A stretch of 64,000 bases of DNA from Volvariella volvacea V23 (Eukaryota; Basidiomycota; Agaricomycetes; Agaricales; Pluteaceae): assembly GCA_000349905.1 (NCBI GenBank), contig KB722741.1, forward strand, positions 1,338,103-1,402,102, in the 5' to 3' direction. The notes beneath the pieces were generated by a model. It was not told where the DNA came from. It saw nothing but the letters and a program-made list of their open reading frames with translations, and did not search any database. The translations under genes were made by a program, and so were the position numbers. Shown one piece after another: positions 1 to 10,614 of this stretch (the first letter of the stretch is position 1; the number at the start of each line of letters is the position of its first letter).

Positions 1-273
1 GGTAATCATGGCCATGCATATACGACTGCTGCTAGTCCTTCAGGGCATGGGCATGGGCACGGACATGCGTATAGTTCGTCGGGGCATGTGCATGGTGGAC
101 ACTCGAGTGGTAGCGGTGGCAGTGGAGGAGCGGGAGGTGGGGGAGGCGGTGGATACGGGCATCCTTCGGCAGCGCATTCTTCACATCCGTCGTCTTTGCC
201 TATTGCTCTTCCCCCGCCTAATGGAGGGTCGAGGGGCGCGGGACATTTGCATTCGCATGGGCATTGGAGGTGA
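1..273 (+). CDS. C-terminal part of a His/Gly/Ser-rich protein (partial)
   Basis: Frame 1 is open from the first base to a TGA at 271-273, so this is the 3' end of a gene that starts left of the window. The 90 visible residues are very low in complexity. They contain alternating HG/GH pairs, a glycine run of seven, Ser/Gly stretches, then HSSHPSS and an ending of LHSHGHWR. No catalytic domain is visible. Alternating His-Gly tails occur in intrinsically disordered fungal regulators and metal-binding proteins, so either is possible, but nothing here decides it. The reading frame could also be a shadow of another frame, because GC-rich repeats stay open in several frames. I prefer this one because it runs to the window edge with a consistent composition. 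Confidence 0.5.
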   Translation, partial: GNHGHAYTTAASPSGHGHGHGHAYSSSGHVHGGHSSGSGGSGGAGGGGGGGYGHPSAAHSSHPSSLPIALPPPNGGSRGAGHLHSHGHWR

Positions 274-993
274 CTCGCTTGGTGGGATGAGTGAGGATGC
301 AAGCAGGAGTAAAAGTGGGGGGTGGATGGATGGAAGTGAGAGCAAGTGCGCGACGAATCATCATGAGAGTCCGGGAATGGGATAGAGTTTGGTTAGAAGT
401 TGTGGAAGCTCGAACGTTGACCGTTTGGCGAGGGATGCTTGTTGGATTTTTCAAGTTCCCATTTTGCATTTAGAGAGGATATTTCGCTTGAGGTGTTTTT
501 ATCTCATTCCGGATTAATCGTCCCTGCATTTCTTTTTTTCCCTCTTTTTCTTGACTCCTTCGAGTTCGTTCTTGTTATTGAATCCCCCTCATCTCTGGTT
601 CATCAAACATCTGGTCCGGCGATGACGATTTGTTTGTTTTTTTTGTTGAACGTTTTATCTGCGTCGATTTGTTTTGACCGTCAAGTTGTTGCTTGCTACG
701 ACATGCTTAATGTATATTGAACTCGAAAAAACGGTTCGGAGTAGTTATAGTCGTCGTCTTTTTAGCTTTCGTTGTGGATATGTTAACGCTAGTGCTTGTG
801 TGTACAGTATTTAATGCAGTTATAGTGTTTACGGATATATACGAATTTTATACGTAGCTTGTCCCGCTTTTTTTTTTTTTTTCGAATTCTGTTCTACCAG
901 AATGTTGAGGTAGAATATTTATTGGAGATGGCTCTTTCTAATTTGTGGGAGGACCATGGATGCTCGACGCAGAAGAAAAAAAGCAAAACCAAA
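274..993. other. Intergenic stretch: 3' flank of the first gene and T-rich DNA
   Basis: After the stop at 273 the DNA becomes T-rich, with runs such as the T tract near 869-883. Open frames here are short and unlike known proteins. This is probably the 3' untranslated region of the first gene plus spacer to the tRNA. Confidence 0.5.
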
Positions 994-1083
994 TGGGCCC
1001 ACCGCGGATTGAACGCGGGACCTTTAGAATACGCTTTTCAGCTGAGCTTCAGTCTACTGCTCTCCCAACTGAGCTATGGACCC
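994..1083 (-). tRNA. tRNA-Phe (anticodon GAA) with an intron of about 17 nt
   Basis: Read on the minus strand this folds as a complete cloverleaf. The acceptor stem GGGTCCA (1083-1077) pairs with TGGGCCC (1001-995), and the discriminator base is A. The D arm is GCTC-AGTTGGGA-GAGC. The anticodon loop is CT-GAA-G, so the anticodon is GAA for phenylalanine. The T arm is CCGCG-TTCAATC-CGCGG with a five-base variable loop. The gene is 90 nt against 73 nt for the folded mature tRNA. The extra ~17 nt follow the base 3' of the anticodon, the usual position of a nuclear tRNA intron removed by tRNA splicing endonuclease. The top pair of the anticodon stem is a G-A mismatch in my fold, so the exact intron ends may shift by a base. 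There is no encoded CCA, as expected for a eukaryotic nuclear gene. A T run follows the 3' end on the minus strand (+ strand A runs at 974-982), a plausible RNA polymerase III stop. Confidence 0.9.
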
Positions 1084-2334
1084 ATGCGGAAAGGAAGAAT
1101 TAGGTTCGATGGGCCCTACGGGAGGACTGAATAGACGTCAGTGCCGCTATGTACGTTGAGGGCTTGCCTTACTGCTTATGGTGAACATTGTAATGGTGTT
1201 GGTTGCCGGAAATCGCGTTTTCTTCGGGTTTTTCAGAACTTGTCACATTGAGGTTGCCTATCAAACCGGTGCCGGCAGTGTTGCTGCACATTCTATTCAG
1301 TCCGCCGCAACGCACTCCCGATAATTGCTTGTAAAATGCCTCTATTTGAGTTTATGGTTTAGTACTAGTGATCCCAGGCTGTGGAATTCTGGAACGACTT
1401 GGGAAGCGAAACTGTATTTCTATCTCGAGGAACTTTGTGCTGGACCCACGAAGTTGAGCGCGTCCACGTTGTTACTTATCGGCTGCCAAGAGTGATTGTA
1501 TCGTTATTACTCATGCTGTATTCCAATCTAATCTGATTCTGGACTGCTGCTGCCAGTGCTGCATGTGATGATTACCATTCATGCATTCCGAGATTCGTTT
1601 GTTATGATGCTCGACTGATTCTGGATGCAAGGAAACCGTGACGGCGTACCGAGATCTAGGATCAGAGTTGTCAATTTCGTTCAAATGGGCATGACTATTT
1701 TGGGCACCTACGTCAGTAAGAGGGGGGGTGGTGGGAGGGCTCAGAGAGGAGACTCGTCAAAGATGGTGCAGAACGGACAGCTTACCAGAACCCTTCTTCC
1801 TGCCTCGCCCACAATTTTCTTGATTACTAGCCTGAGACTGGCATCCTCCCATCATCCAATCGGAACCAAAAATACTTCCCCAATCAATCAAAGAGCACGT
1901 TAGCAGATGCTAAACCCTAGAGCCGGTATTTTGCTTCCGTTGGCCGTGCGCACGCCGCGATAGGCCGCGATGTGTGGGGACTGGTCGAATTTGATTTGAT
2001 TACGCTTACATAGTCCGTCTTTGCCATGATCATGAGATGGCATGCATGGCAGGGAGGGATGGCCTTAGATCCAGGCACGCACGCAACGAGTGAGCCCTCT
2101 CATCAGGTTTATAAACCTGTTGCTAACACTTCTGGAAATTTTCGAGACGGAGCCCCAAGGGCCCCCTTACTACCTTTTCTCCCCCCGCAGCCGGTCGAAG
2201 GCGGTTCTGGATTATAAGAAGGTAAGGTTTAGATCACAAGGAGGGCCTGCCCCGCTTTGCTGGTTTGTTCATTCCCTTTTGCATTTTAGAGCTATTTTTG
2301 CTGCAGGTGGATTGGACTTGGAATTTAAGAGGAC
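1084..2334. other. Intergenic stretch, no gene recognised
   Basis: About 1.25 kb between the tRNA and the next gene. The plus-strand open frames (for example 1625-1903 and 2026-2344) show no recognisable motif and no splice pattern joining them to the gene at 2335. The last few hundred bases are likely its promoter and 5' leader. Confidence 0.4.
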
Positions 2335-4564
2335 ATGGTCGTGATGCTGTTTGTGTTGCTCACCCTTGGGCTTCTGCAATGCCATAGGGCTAGTGCACGA
2401 GCTGTGTATGAGCGTTTTAGAGCCGTGGAAGGTACGCTGCCTCACTGAGCCGCTGGAGCCCCATGCTAACGCTCATTGCAGAGCCCAGTGACAGGCAGCA
2501 TGCTTTCGCTTATCCAGCATTCGTTCACGGACAAGACACAGACTTGGACAACTGGAATCTCACAGTACGACCAGCAGAGAACACAACCGCGAATTTTATT
2601 TTCGAAACCGTCAGCTCGCTATTGCAACATTGGCCCGGCATGCGCTATCGTAACGGTAAGCCAACGCTCGATCCCCGCCAACATTGTCTTACCGCCTCCT
2701 GGGCTCGCCAATCACTCCCTGGAATCTTAAATTTAATTAATTTGTGAATGTGCGCTAGGTCATACAATCGTTCCTGGCATGATTCCTCCAGGGACTCTGC
2801 TGTTTCACGGAACCTCACAACCCAAAGTGCCTACTATACCCGAATGGACGGCCACCAATCCTGAATTTTCTCACAACTTTTGTCGTACCCATGCTGACGT
2901 TGAAGGGTGTTGGCATTTAACGTTGGTAGCTGTTAGGCCATTGAGGATCCTCTACTTTGACGGAAATAGCGCTGCAAAGTTGGATAATGGGCCTGTGGAC
3001 TCGCAGGATATTTTGCTTTGGGGGAAGGCGAAGCCGGAGTGGGTGTTTGAGGAACGGAGAAGGTTAGAAGAACTTTGCGGATGGGGGAAGAAGTTTAAGA
3101 TAGATGGATTTGTAAGGTGAGTGGATGGTGATGAATCCGTTCTTCCCTTTTCTTTCAATCGGATAGCGGACTTGAGGTCCATTATCTTCCGTTTTATCCT
3201 ATTTTCTTCTTGAGGGATGCGCGCTAAGCTAATATGTTATATCGCGATCCACTGTTATCAGACTCTCCGCGGATTTGTGAGTACTGTTGCTCTTGGTTCT
3301 TGGTGGTAGGGATTCTGACTGAGATTAAACTAGCGAAGTTATGTTATGCGACTTTACTGCGGGTCTGGAAGTGGTCTCCTTCCTCAACCTTGTTAAAGAA
3401 GGCCTACCATGGGGTTGGGATCCTAATAACCTCAGCCTTGATGGCATCCTAGACCACGACTTTGCTCCGCCTTCATTTGGACCTTCGACGCCAGAAATGA
3501 AGATAACAATGCGCCCGCCTGATATGCAGAAGATCAAGATGATCGAAGCATCTTCATGGATTAGGTCTTACCCAGGGGAAATGAGAGTTCAGCTTGATGT
3601 CTCAAGGCTCGTCTCGTTCTACGATGCGGAGTTGTTCTCTAGTCTGGTACCTACTCGAGTTGGACAAGAACGGTGGGATCATCGAGTAGCTGGTATCAGC
3701 CCAAGTGATGCTCAAACTCTCGTTCAAGCCGTAGAGGAGAGTCTGGAGGGCGAGCTTATGGAGCCAAGGCCTCATGGTATCGACTGGCAAGCGCAATTCC
3801 AGGTTATCGTCAATCGCTTTGCGGGTAGGATCGAGATGCTTCAGTACGTCTTAAATGGTACAACAGAGGAAGTGGGGAATGGATATGAAGAATTGGATTA
3901 TATGCGAATCATTCAGCGCGCGATACACGAAATCAAAGTCATGCTCAACTCTTACACTCTTCACTATCTCGCCCCACCTACTTCCGTAATACGCGACGAG
4001 GAGCATTCTTGGGCACGACCGGTGTTCAAGTACTGCTCAACGACATACACGAAGGGCATCCGCCTAGCCACCGAACGCAGCGGCGTTGAGCTCACTAGGG
4101 GTGAGAAGCTGATGCTTGATGCTTTGGAGGGCACAAATCGGGAGATTTGCCGCGTGCTTGTCAATCTATGGGCTGAAGGCGTTGAGATGGGGCTGGATGA
4201 TCGATCGGCGCCTCTGCGCTCCACCGAACACGATGAACAGCAAGTTGAAGGTCTGGTGTTGCGCTGGAGACAAGAAGTGGGTGAACTGATGAAGTGGCTT
4301 GATTGGAGCCAATGGTTCAAGTGTCGACCTGCATGCGGCCCAGAGGTATGTGTTGTCTTCTCTTATCTGTTCGTGTCGTATTGGTATTGAATGTTGCCGG
4401 ATGTGCCTCAGGAAATATGTTACCTGCCCACCTGGCCATGGCTTGTCAATGTTAAACTCCCCAACCACCGGAACGATACGTCTACACCTCCCGAAGACGC
4501 TCCAGATAGCGAGGAGAGGCCTATGCCACAGTGCATTCGAAGGTTAGATCCCTACACTTGGTGA
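2335..4564 (+). CDS. Conserved fungal protein of unknown function (TLLFHG / YFDGNSAAK motifs)
   Basis: Six exons are supported: 2335-2431, 2482-2655, 2759-3116, 3262-3276, 3334-4345 and 4412-4564, giving 602 residues in one frame. The start is the first ATG giving a hydrophobic N-terminus (VVMLFVLLTLGLLQ), which could be a signal peptide or anchor. Motifs I recognise from a fungal-specific family are PPGTLLFHG, PEWTATNPEFSH, a His/Cys patch FCRTHADVEGCWH, LRILYFDGNSAAK, DSQDILLWG and DFEVMLCDF. The family is widespread in basidiomycetes, but I know of no assigned function. The middle and C-terminal parts are helical and charged, and the C-terminus reads IRRLDPYTW. The fourth exon is only 15 nt and is needed to keep the conserved ADFEVMLCDF stretch in frame. 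The last intron (4346-4411) restores PE-EICYLPTWPW. Secreted or membrane-anchored location is an inference from the N-terminus alone. Confidence 0.8.
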
Positions 4565-5988
4565 AAGTTTCTGATTTGTGCTGCTTCACGATCGTAGATA
4601 TCTTGTCTTGTAACCCTGCTGTATCAGTACGTACCCGAGTACCTTTCGGTGAATCTAATCAAGCTCCATTGCACTGCCGGTTGTTGTGCAGCCTAACACC
4701 CTACATGGGAGTATGTGCTGCTCGACGGACGATATTTGGTCCTCGTGTTCATGGAAAGGCTATTTTGCCATAACATGAAAGGAAGCGATACGACTGCAGG
4801 TGAAGATATGGCCAAGGCGTCCACCGCACAACTCCTATTTCGTCTCCGATAATTTCGTCCTCGTCCTCGTGTTTTCCATCCTGTCAATCTAGAACCTACA
4901 TTCGTGCCGAAATCCCATTAGGATATGTGATCGCAGACCTGCAACCACCCCTCTCGTGAACAGAGAGCTATTACCTTCCTTGATCCTATTTTTGACCAAC
5001 TGCAACCAACTTGTAGGTCCACGAAGCTGTTCGAAAGCGCGATATGGTTAAAGCCACGTTCCCGAGAGTATAGCAATGCTTGCGCTGAGTTGCCGCATGT
5101 ACAAGAATGCTTGGTTACCAGGACCTACATACCCCACTTCCTTTCATTTTCTGGTTACTGATTATTTCCGAAAGAAGTAGATCCTTTGCGCACATTCATT
5201 TTCACTTCGGGTGAATTGGTGATGCAAGGGTCGGCGATGCGTAAAGTGTGTGTTTTTCAATTGCGCATTCATACTGCTAGTATTACTGACTTATTGGATT
5301 ACTCAACTATTTACTACTCAGCTTACGAGTTTGGTTTGCTGAAGCGCCTCAATAGCACAGTTTCATCCTCAAGTCCCAGCCCGGTGGTACCGTAACGCTT
5401 TCCACTCCGATGACTTATGGCACGAGGCTTGGCTGGGAAATTGCACCAAGAGAGCAACATGTTATAGCCTAACATGGCTGCGATATGAGCGGGGAATAAT
5501 ACTTGCGACATGTCATTTTAACATGCCTCTTAGATCATAAGCTCACTTCGAGGTTGGCGGTTCCGAGCTGCGAGAGTACGCCCACAACTCCTGTGCAACG
5601 AGGTACGGCTATACTTTTATAACCAATCTATCATTTGACTGAAATGGAGACATCGGAGGATCAGAGGGCTTGGAAAAATAGATAAATGCTCAGGGTAGGA
5701 ATGGGTATTCGTGTTATGCACAGAGTACGAACGCCCTCCCACTACTGACGAAACAGAGACAACTGCTTTGCCTGCCATAACCCATCGCCTGCACCATCGT
5801 ATAGCCCTCATCTCATCCCTTCTTATTTCAAGCGTCCGCCACACGGTCCTGAGTTCATTACGCCACACCAAGTCAATCAGCATTGGCACCAACGCTGGTC
5901 AGTACCTGAGGCGTGTAAACGCAAAGTGATTACTCACATTCACCCAGCGACCAACGACCCACTTCATTGTTAACCTCGCAAATTGACG
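4565..5988. other. Intergenic stretch: 3' flank and forkhead upstream region
   Basis: About 1.4 kb without a recognisable gene. Open frames are short and unrelated to known families. CA/CT-rich sequence from about 5700 to 5988 precedes the forkhead gene and probably contains its promoter and leader. Confidence 0.45.
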
Positions 5989-7838
5989 ATGTCCCTAATT
6001 ATGACCACCCACTCAGCTCCCGAACAACTATTACCAGCAATCTCGCAGAATCATTACACTCCCCAGGACATGACATTACCACCGTTGCGACCAGTCGGGT
6101 TGCAGAATGGCTTGCATGACGGCCTCATCATCCCAGATCCCCTCCCACCATCTCCATACCCAGTCCACTACCCAGTCTTGCCTCCGCATACGTTGGACTC
6201 TTCAGGCTCCAACCACTCATCAGGCGTCCATCAGACGTCGCCACATCAACACTCATCTCAGTACTCACCTCATTTCCCTCAATATTCTCAAACACCACAA
6301 TCACACCTGCACTCTGAGCTTGACGCTCCTCCAAACACCCCCATCGCCACACAGTTTCCCAGTGTATATCCTGACATTGGTTCAAGTACATCCTCGGACG
6401 AAGCTGGAGAATACCTACGAAAGCAGCTTGGGATAGCTCCTGGTCTGCCCGTCGACTTGTGGTCGCTCCCTGATCCACCGCCCGGACAACGGCCAAGCTA
6501 TACGCTCCCTGTTCTCGTCAAGCTTGCTATTTACGGGAGTGAGAACAAAAGACTTACTCTGCAGGGCATATACGACGCCATAGCAGAGAGGTTTGAGTAT
6601 TATAGGAAGCAAAAGAAGAATGCGTGGAAGGTAAGCTGCGGCTTGTCGCCACATTACTCGAGTATCCAGGTCACTGACACTTGATCTTATTATTCCTGTA
6701 GCATTCTATTCGCCACAACCTCTCCCTCAATAAAGTATTTCGACGAGCATACCGAGCTGTCGTTGATACAGACGCAAAGGGAGACAGGGGCGGATTTTGG
6801 GTACTCGATTTTAGCGAAGGCGAAGGCTACAAGAGAGACCGCAGACGGACGAGGAAATCAAAGCAACAATCTACCACCAGCGGCATTCGGGGTAGGAGAC
6901 GAAGAACGCCGGATGAATCTGAATCTGAATCTGAACAAGACAGGGATAATTTAGAGATTAAAGTGCCATCGCCACAACAGAAAAGATATTCGTTTAGGCC
7001 ATATCGATACGCCCAGAGAAGGCACCCAAGACTTCGCCGTTCACAGTTTTCTCCATCTCCACCAGCTCAAAACGACTACAATGCCCAATCTTCGTCCATC
7101 CCAAATAGTTCCGATGCCCAACCCCACGATCCCTTCCAACTCCAGTATCCCCCAAGTGAGGCGGAGACAAGCTACGGTCCTGCGCCTTCCTCACAGTATA
7201 CGACCGCGAACTTTTCGACGGTTCAATCCGTTCCGACTAATTTTGCCAACCCTTCGCCTCGCCCTGCCGTCGATAACATTTCGCCATTACCACTCAATTT
7301 CACATACATACCTGTGTCCTCGATCCGTAATGACATAAACGCCAGTCCACCTTTGCCGGTGCCGTCCCGGCATCTGAATGGCGCTTACCACGCTATGAAT
7401 TCAACCCAAACCAATCGCGTTCTCAATCACTCTCCATCATCATTATCAAGCCAAGAATATGAATCGCCTTGCTGGTATCATCCGTCTGGACAACAGCATC
7501 AACATCACCGTTATGAGCAGGCTGTTCAGCCTACCCACAATTTTAGCTCGGCACAACAGGGCCGATGCCAGGACAGCAGATATCCTCATCAATCGCACCA
7601 AGTCCAACCACCTCACCAGTCAGTGAGTCCTATCGAGGAAAGGAGTGCAGGAGAGGGTGAGCTTTTTCAAAGTGTCGCTTCTACGTTGAGTCGAGGCGAA
7701 AATGTCCCGAGGATAAACGACGCCAGCCAAAGGGGGGAATACTCCAACCTGCCGGGTACGATATCCAAGCTACTCAGCTCGCCTCAGACACCTCATCTGC
7801 AAAAAATGCCGCAGTTGCAGATCCTGGGTTCTTCATAA
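5989..7838 (+). CDS. Forkhead-domain transcription factor 1
   Basis: Two exons, 5989-6630 and 6702-7838, join in phase 0 (592 residues). The intron begins GTAAGC and ends TGTAG. The first exon has a Pro/His/Ser-rich N-terminus, then DAGEYLRKQLGI and PVDLWSLPDPPPGQ. The forkhead domain starts near residue 170: PSYTLPVLVKLAIYG, RLTLQGIYDAI, FEYYRKQK. It continues across the splice as [20 protein letters not shown] and ends at the wing (GGFWVLDFSEGEGYKRDRRR). [10 protein letters not shown] is the DNA-contacting recognition helix signature of forkhead proteins, so sequence-specific DNA binding in the nucleus is expected. The usual KPPYSYA start of the domain is diverged to RPSYTLPVL. The C-terminal 280 residues are Pro/Gln/Ser/His-rich and probably disordered. 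A paralog with the same unusual features lies at 28239-30548 on the other strand. Target genes are unknown. Confidence 0.9.
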
Positions 7839-8333
7839 TTCGTGGTTCTGGGAGAGCAGCGAGGAAAGCTTGAGGAAAGCCAGATGTATCGCCCAGAAAT
7901 ATGCAGAGGCGGTGTTATCCCGGGCCGTTACTTGTGTCGGCACTATTACCGTTATCGCCAGTCTCGTGTAAGGGGCTGGTGAGTCACTGTCCTACAATCA
8001 CTGAGGAAATTTCTTGATGCTTCATTGCCGTTTTTATCGGCGCGTACTAGCGACATAACTGATTGTCAATTATTGTCTATGCTCAACATGATCTTCCCTA
8101 CACTCTATGTCTTTATGATCAAATCCATCTGATTTTCAGTACAGTACCATATAGGATTGATAGGAAACTGATATGCTTACCTAGAAGCATTTTGATTTAT
8201 TGCAGGCAATCGTACGGCCGTGATACTCATGCATGACACAGGTGTGAGGCAAGGCCACGTGACTTTTAGACTCCTAGACTCCATCAAGGCTTGAAGCTTA
8301 AGCTTGAAGATTTGAGTAAGTCACTTCGAAGCG

Positions 8334-9635
8334 ATGTTGGTGTTGCCTCAAGATATCATAGATTCCGTCATCGACGAGCTTGCGGAAGACAAAAATGCAC
8401 TCAAAGCTTGTAGTCTCGTTGCCCGATCTTTTGTGTACCCCTCGCGCAGGCACCTGTTTCACCATATCCATCTTCCTCTTTTCTATCCAAGGCTTGATTC
8501 CATGCTCACCATCTTATCTGCTTGCCCACTGCATCATTTGTCACTTGTTCGGTCCTTGTAGCTCCAAGACTTAGACACTGAATCCTTCGATGGCACACTC
8601 TTGCTTAATACCATTCGGTTGCTTGACAATCTCACTCAAATCGGCATTCAGACCAGCAGCACGGAAAACTTTGATCCTGTGGATAGTGACACTGGCCCAG
8701 GTTGCAGAGACATTCTGCGTGAATGTTGCCGACCATCCATCACCCGTCTCGCGCTCTGCGGGAGTCCTGGATTTCCTCCAGAAGAATTTTACAGGTGTAC
8801 CTCTCTCACACATCTAACTCTCGTGGAAGTCGGATTCCGGCCGAGTGTAGAGCAAGCTCCCATTCCACACAATCCCCTCAAGCAATTATTTATCAGGCAG
8901 CCTTTTTCCCGGCCGAAAGGAGGACGAATCCTTGCTTTCAATTTTTTCGACACCCATCCATGTCCTTGGAAGTTGGACCGACTTAAAGCTTTTGGCCTTT
9001 GCGTACGGGATGCGCCCCATTACATGGAATATCGTGAACTTATGAAGGCTTCCTCATTTCTTCATGTCACCTCATTAGCTATTGCGGTACTAACTCATGG
9101 TTGGTTTTTCTATCGTACTCTGAATATTCATTCACAATTATCTAGTTATGTAGCTCAGTGAATGCCAGCTGCTTGACCCATCCGCGATGCCTAACCTCGC
9201 TTGCCCTACCTTCTCTTTCACTGATTTCCACTCAAGTTCCCAATACACCCTTTGGCTCATTTCGCAGCTTCAAAAACTGCATCCGACCAACCAGCTTCAC
9301 GAATTGCACCTCTGGTTTAAGTGCATTCGTAACCTAGATCTCATTCGTCTCATACGGCAAATACAATGGGGACCCTTAGATGATTGTCCGACAGATGATC
9401 AGTTCAAGAGGCTGGAGTTCGTCATACCCCAGTTTACGTACCAAATTGAACATAGCTACGATATTATATAATTGCTTCCAAAAACGAATGAGCGCAAGAC
9501 TTTACACGTTGACATCGTAACTCGTGAGTGGCATTCTTCTGCACTGCTACGTACTTCTAAAATGTACTAGCAGCATCCGGTAAACCATATTTGGACGAGA
9601 ACTTCCTAACGCTTTCTCGTAGAAAACTTGGTTGA
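8334..9635 (+). pseudogene. Broken F-box/LRR-like gene (copy 1 of the duplication)
   Basis: The translated track follows the intact copy at 43062-44362 almost end to end: LPQDIIDSVIDELAED, ALKACSLVARSFVYP, LFHHIHLPLF and so on. It is interrupted by a TAG at 8559-8561 (a CAG Gln codon in the paralog), a TGA at 9159-9161, a frameshift between about 9130 and 9187, and a TAA at 9469-9471. The frame resumes after the shift as MPNLACPTFSF. The last exon equivalent ends in TGA at 9633-9635 (YLDENFLTLSRRKLG). The N-terminal 45 residues are an F-box, which normally binds Skp1 and links a substrate to SCF ubiquitin ligases. The rest is the diverged leucine-rich region common to expanded Agaricomycete F-box families. 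With four independent lesions a full-length protein is not expected. A short N-terminal F-box-only peptide of 75 residues (8334-8561) could still be made. Confidence 0.85.
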
Positions 9636-9986
9636 TTGAGGACTTGTCAATTCTCAATCGTTTGTTGATGACCCCGATTCTTGCCTTTTCCCCTCAATAA
9701 AAATCTCTTAATTCTATTCCCATCGTCCTCGCACACAAACACAAGTAACCAGAATAATCTATGTATTATCCAAGTCAATAACATTTCCTACACGTTCCAA
9801 TTCTCTATAGCCTGATCCTCCAAGCCCATATCCCTCTGAAATCGAAGCCATACAACGTATTTACAAATTCATGATATACATGGCAACACCACGCATATCA
9901 AAATCTGCAACTCCAACATTAGCTCTATTCCATACAGGCTATGCAATTACTTACCTGCAAGATGATGGACGCCTTAGTCGTAGGAA

Positions 9987-10614
9987 TCACGTCGTCCGCA
10001 TTTTCCGTCCAACAATCAATGGGACATCTTTCCCTTCCTCAAGCACAATGTCGCTGGCTTTAGCACCACAAGACCCATCGCTCTTGAACTCAATAGCCCA
10101 TTCGTCTGTTGGGTCTATGTTGCAAACACTGGTCCGCCAACGTGGTGTACCATCTGCCAGCCATCAGGGAGGAGTGAACGAGGAACGAGTGATGGACGGA
10201 CGTAAGTCAACGATCAGTTGATAGACAAATCATACAATGCGATTTACAGTACAAGCACGGGTCACGCAGACACCCATCTTCCCAATACATCAGTTCCAGC
10301 CTAGTTCCTGTGAGGTCAGAATATCTAAATATATCAGCTAGTCTGGATGATGGGTGACCTAGGGGTGTTGACGTACGTGTTTGACTTCGCACCGAGGAAC
10401 TCGCCCGCGTCTTTCATTTTTCCAATAGACTGCTCAAGAGGTCGGTGTCTAAGGAGAGAGGTGACAAGTTTCCCCTCTTTGAATACTCAGCAGCGGGTGG
10501 TGCCCGGGTGTCCTGTCCTCTTGTTGCATCCATACCGTTCATGGCTCCTTCAAAGAGGCATAAGTTTTCTACCAGGAGCGGCACCTCAATGGACACAGTC
10601 AGGAGTACTATCAT
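9987..10614 (-). CDS. Hypothetical small Cys-containing protein, convergent with the F-box copy
   Basis: I infer a spliced minus-strand gene starting with the ATG at 10614. The first exon begins MIVLLTVSIEVPLLVENL and is interrupted by an intron with a GTATGG donor. Later exons read KEGKLVTSLLRHRPLEQSI, KMKDAGEFLGAKSN (GTACGT donor), LELMYWEDGCLRDPCLY, and finally GTPRWRTSVCNIDPTDEW, AIEFKSDGSCGAKASD and IVLEEGKDVPLIVGRKMR, ending at TGA 9987-9989. The last exon is the most convincing: acidic, with well-spaced cysteines, and open in only one frame. The hydrophobic start could be a short signal or anchor. I recognise no family. The region from about 10255 to 10614 has a degraded counterpart in duplication copy 2 (42850-43049). 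The 3' part (9987-10250) lies in DNA missing from copy 2. Splice choices are manual and the start could lie elsewhere. Confidence 0.4.

Noticed and set aside
4598..4613. An extra last exon for the conserved unknown gene using the GT in CGAAGGTTAG
   Set aside because: Reading straight on gives RRLDPYTW and a stop at 4562-4564, which resembles family C-termini as I recall them better than the spliced end does.
5983..6684. Forkhead gene start at 5983 and read-through of the first intron
   Set aside because: The codon at 5983 is TTG. The ATG is at 5989, and reading through 6631-6701 would destroy the forkhead domain, which is restored exactly by splicing.
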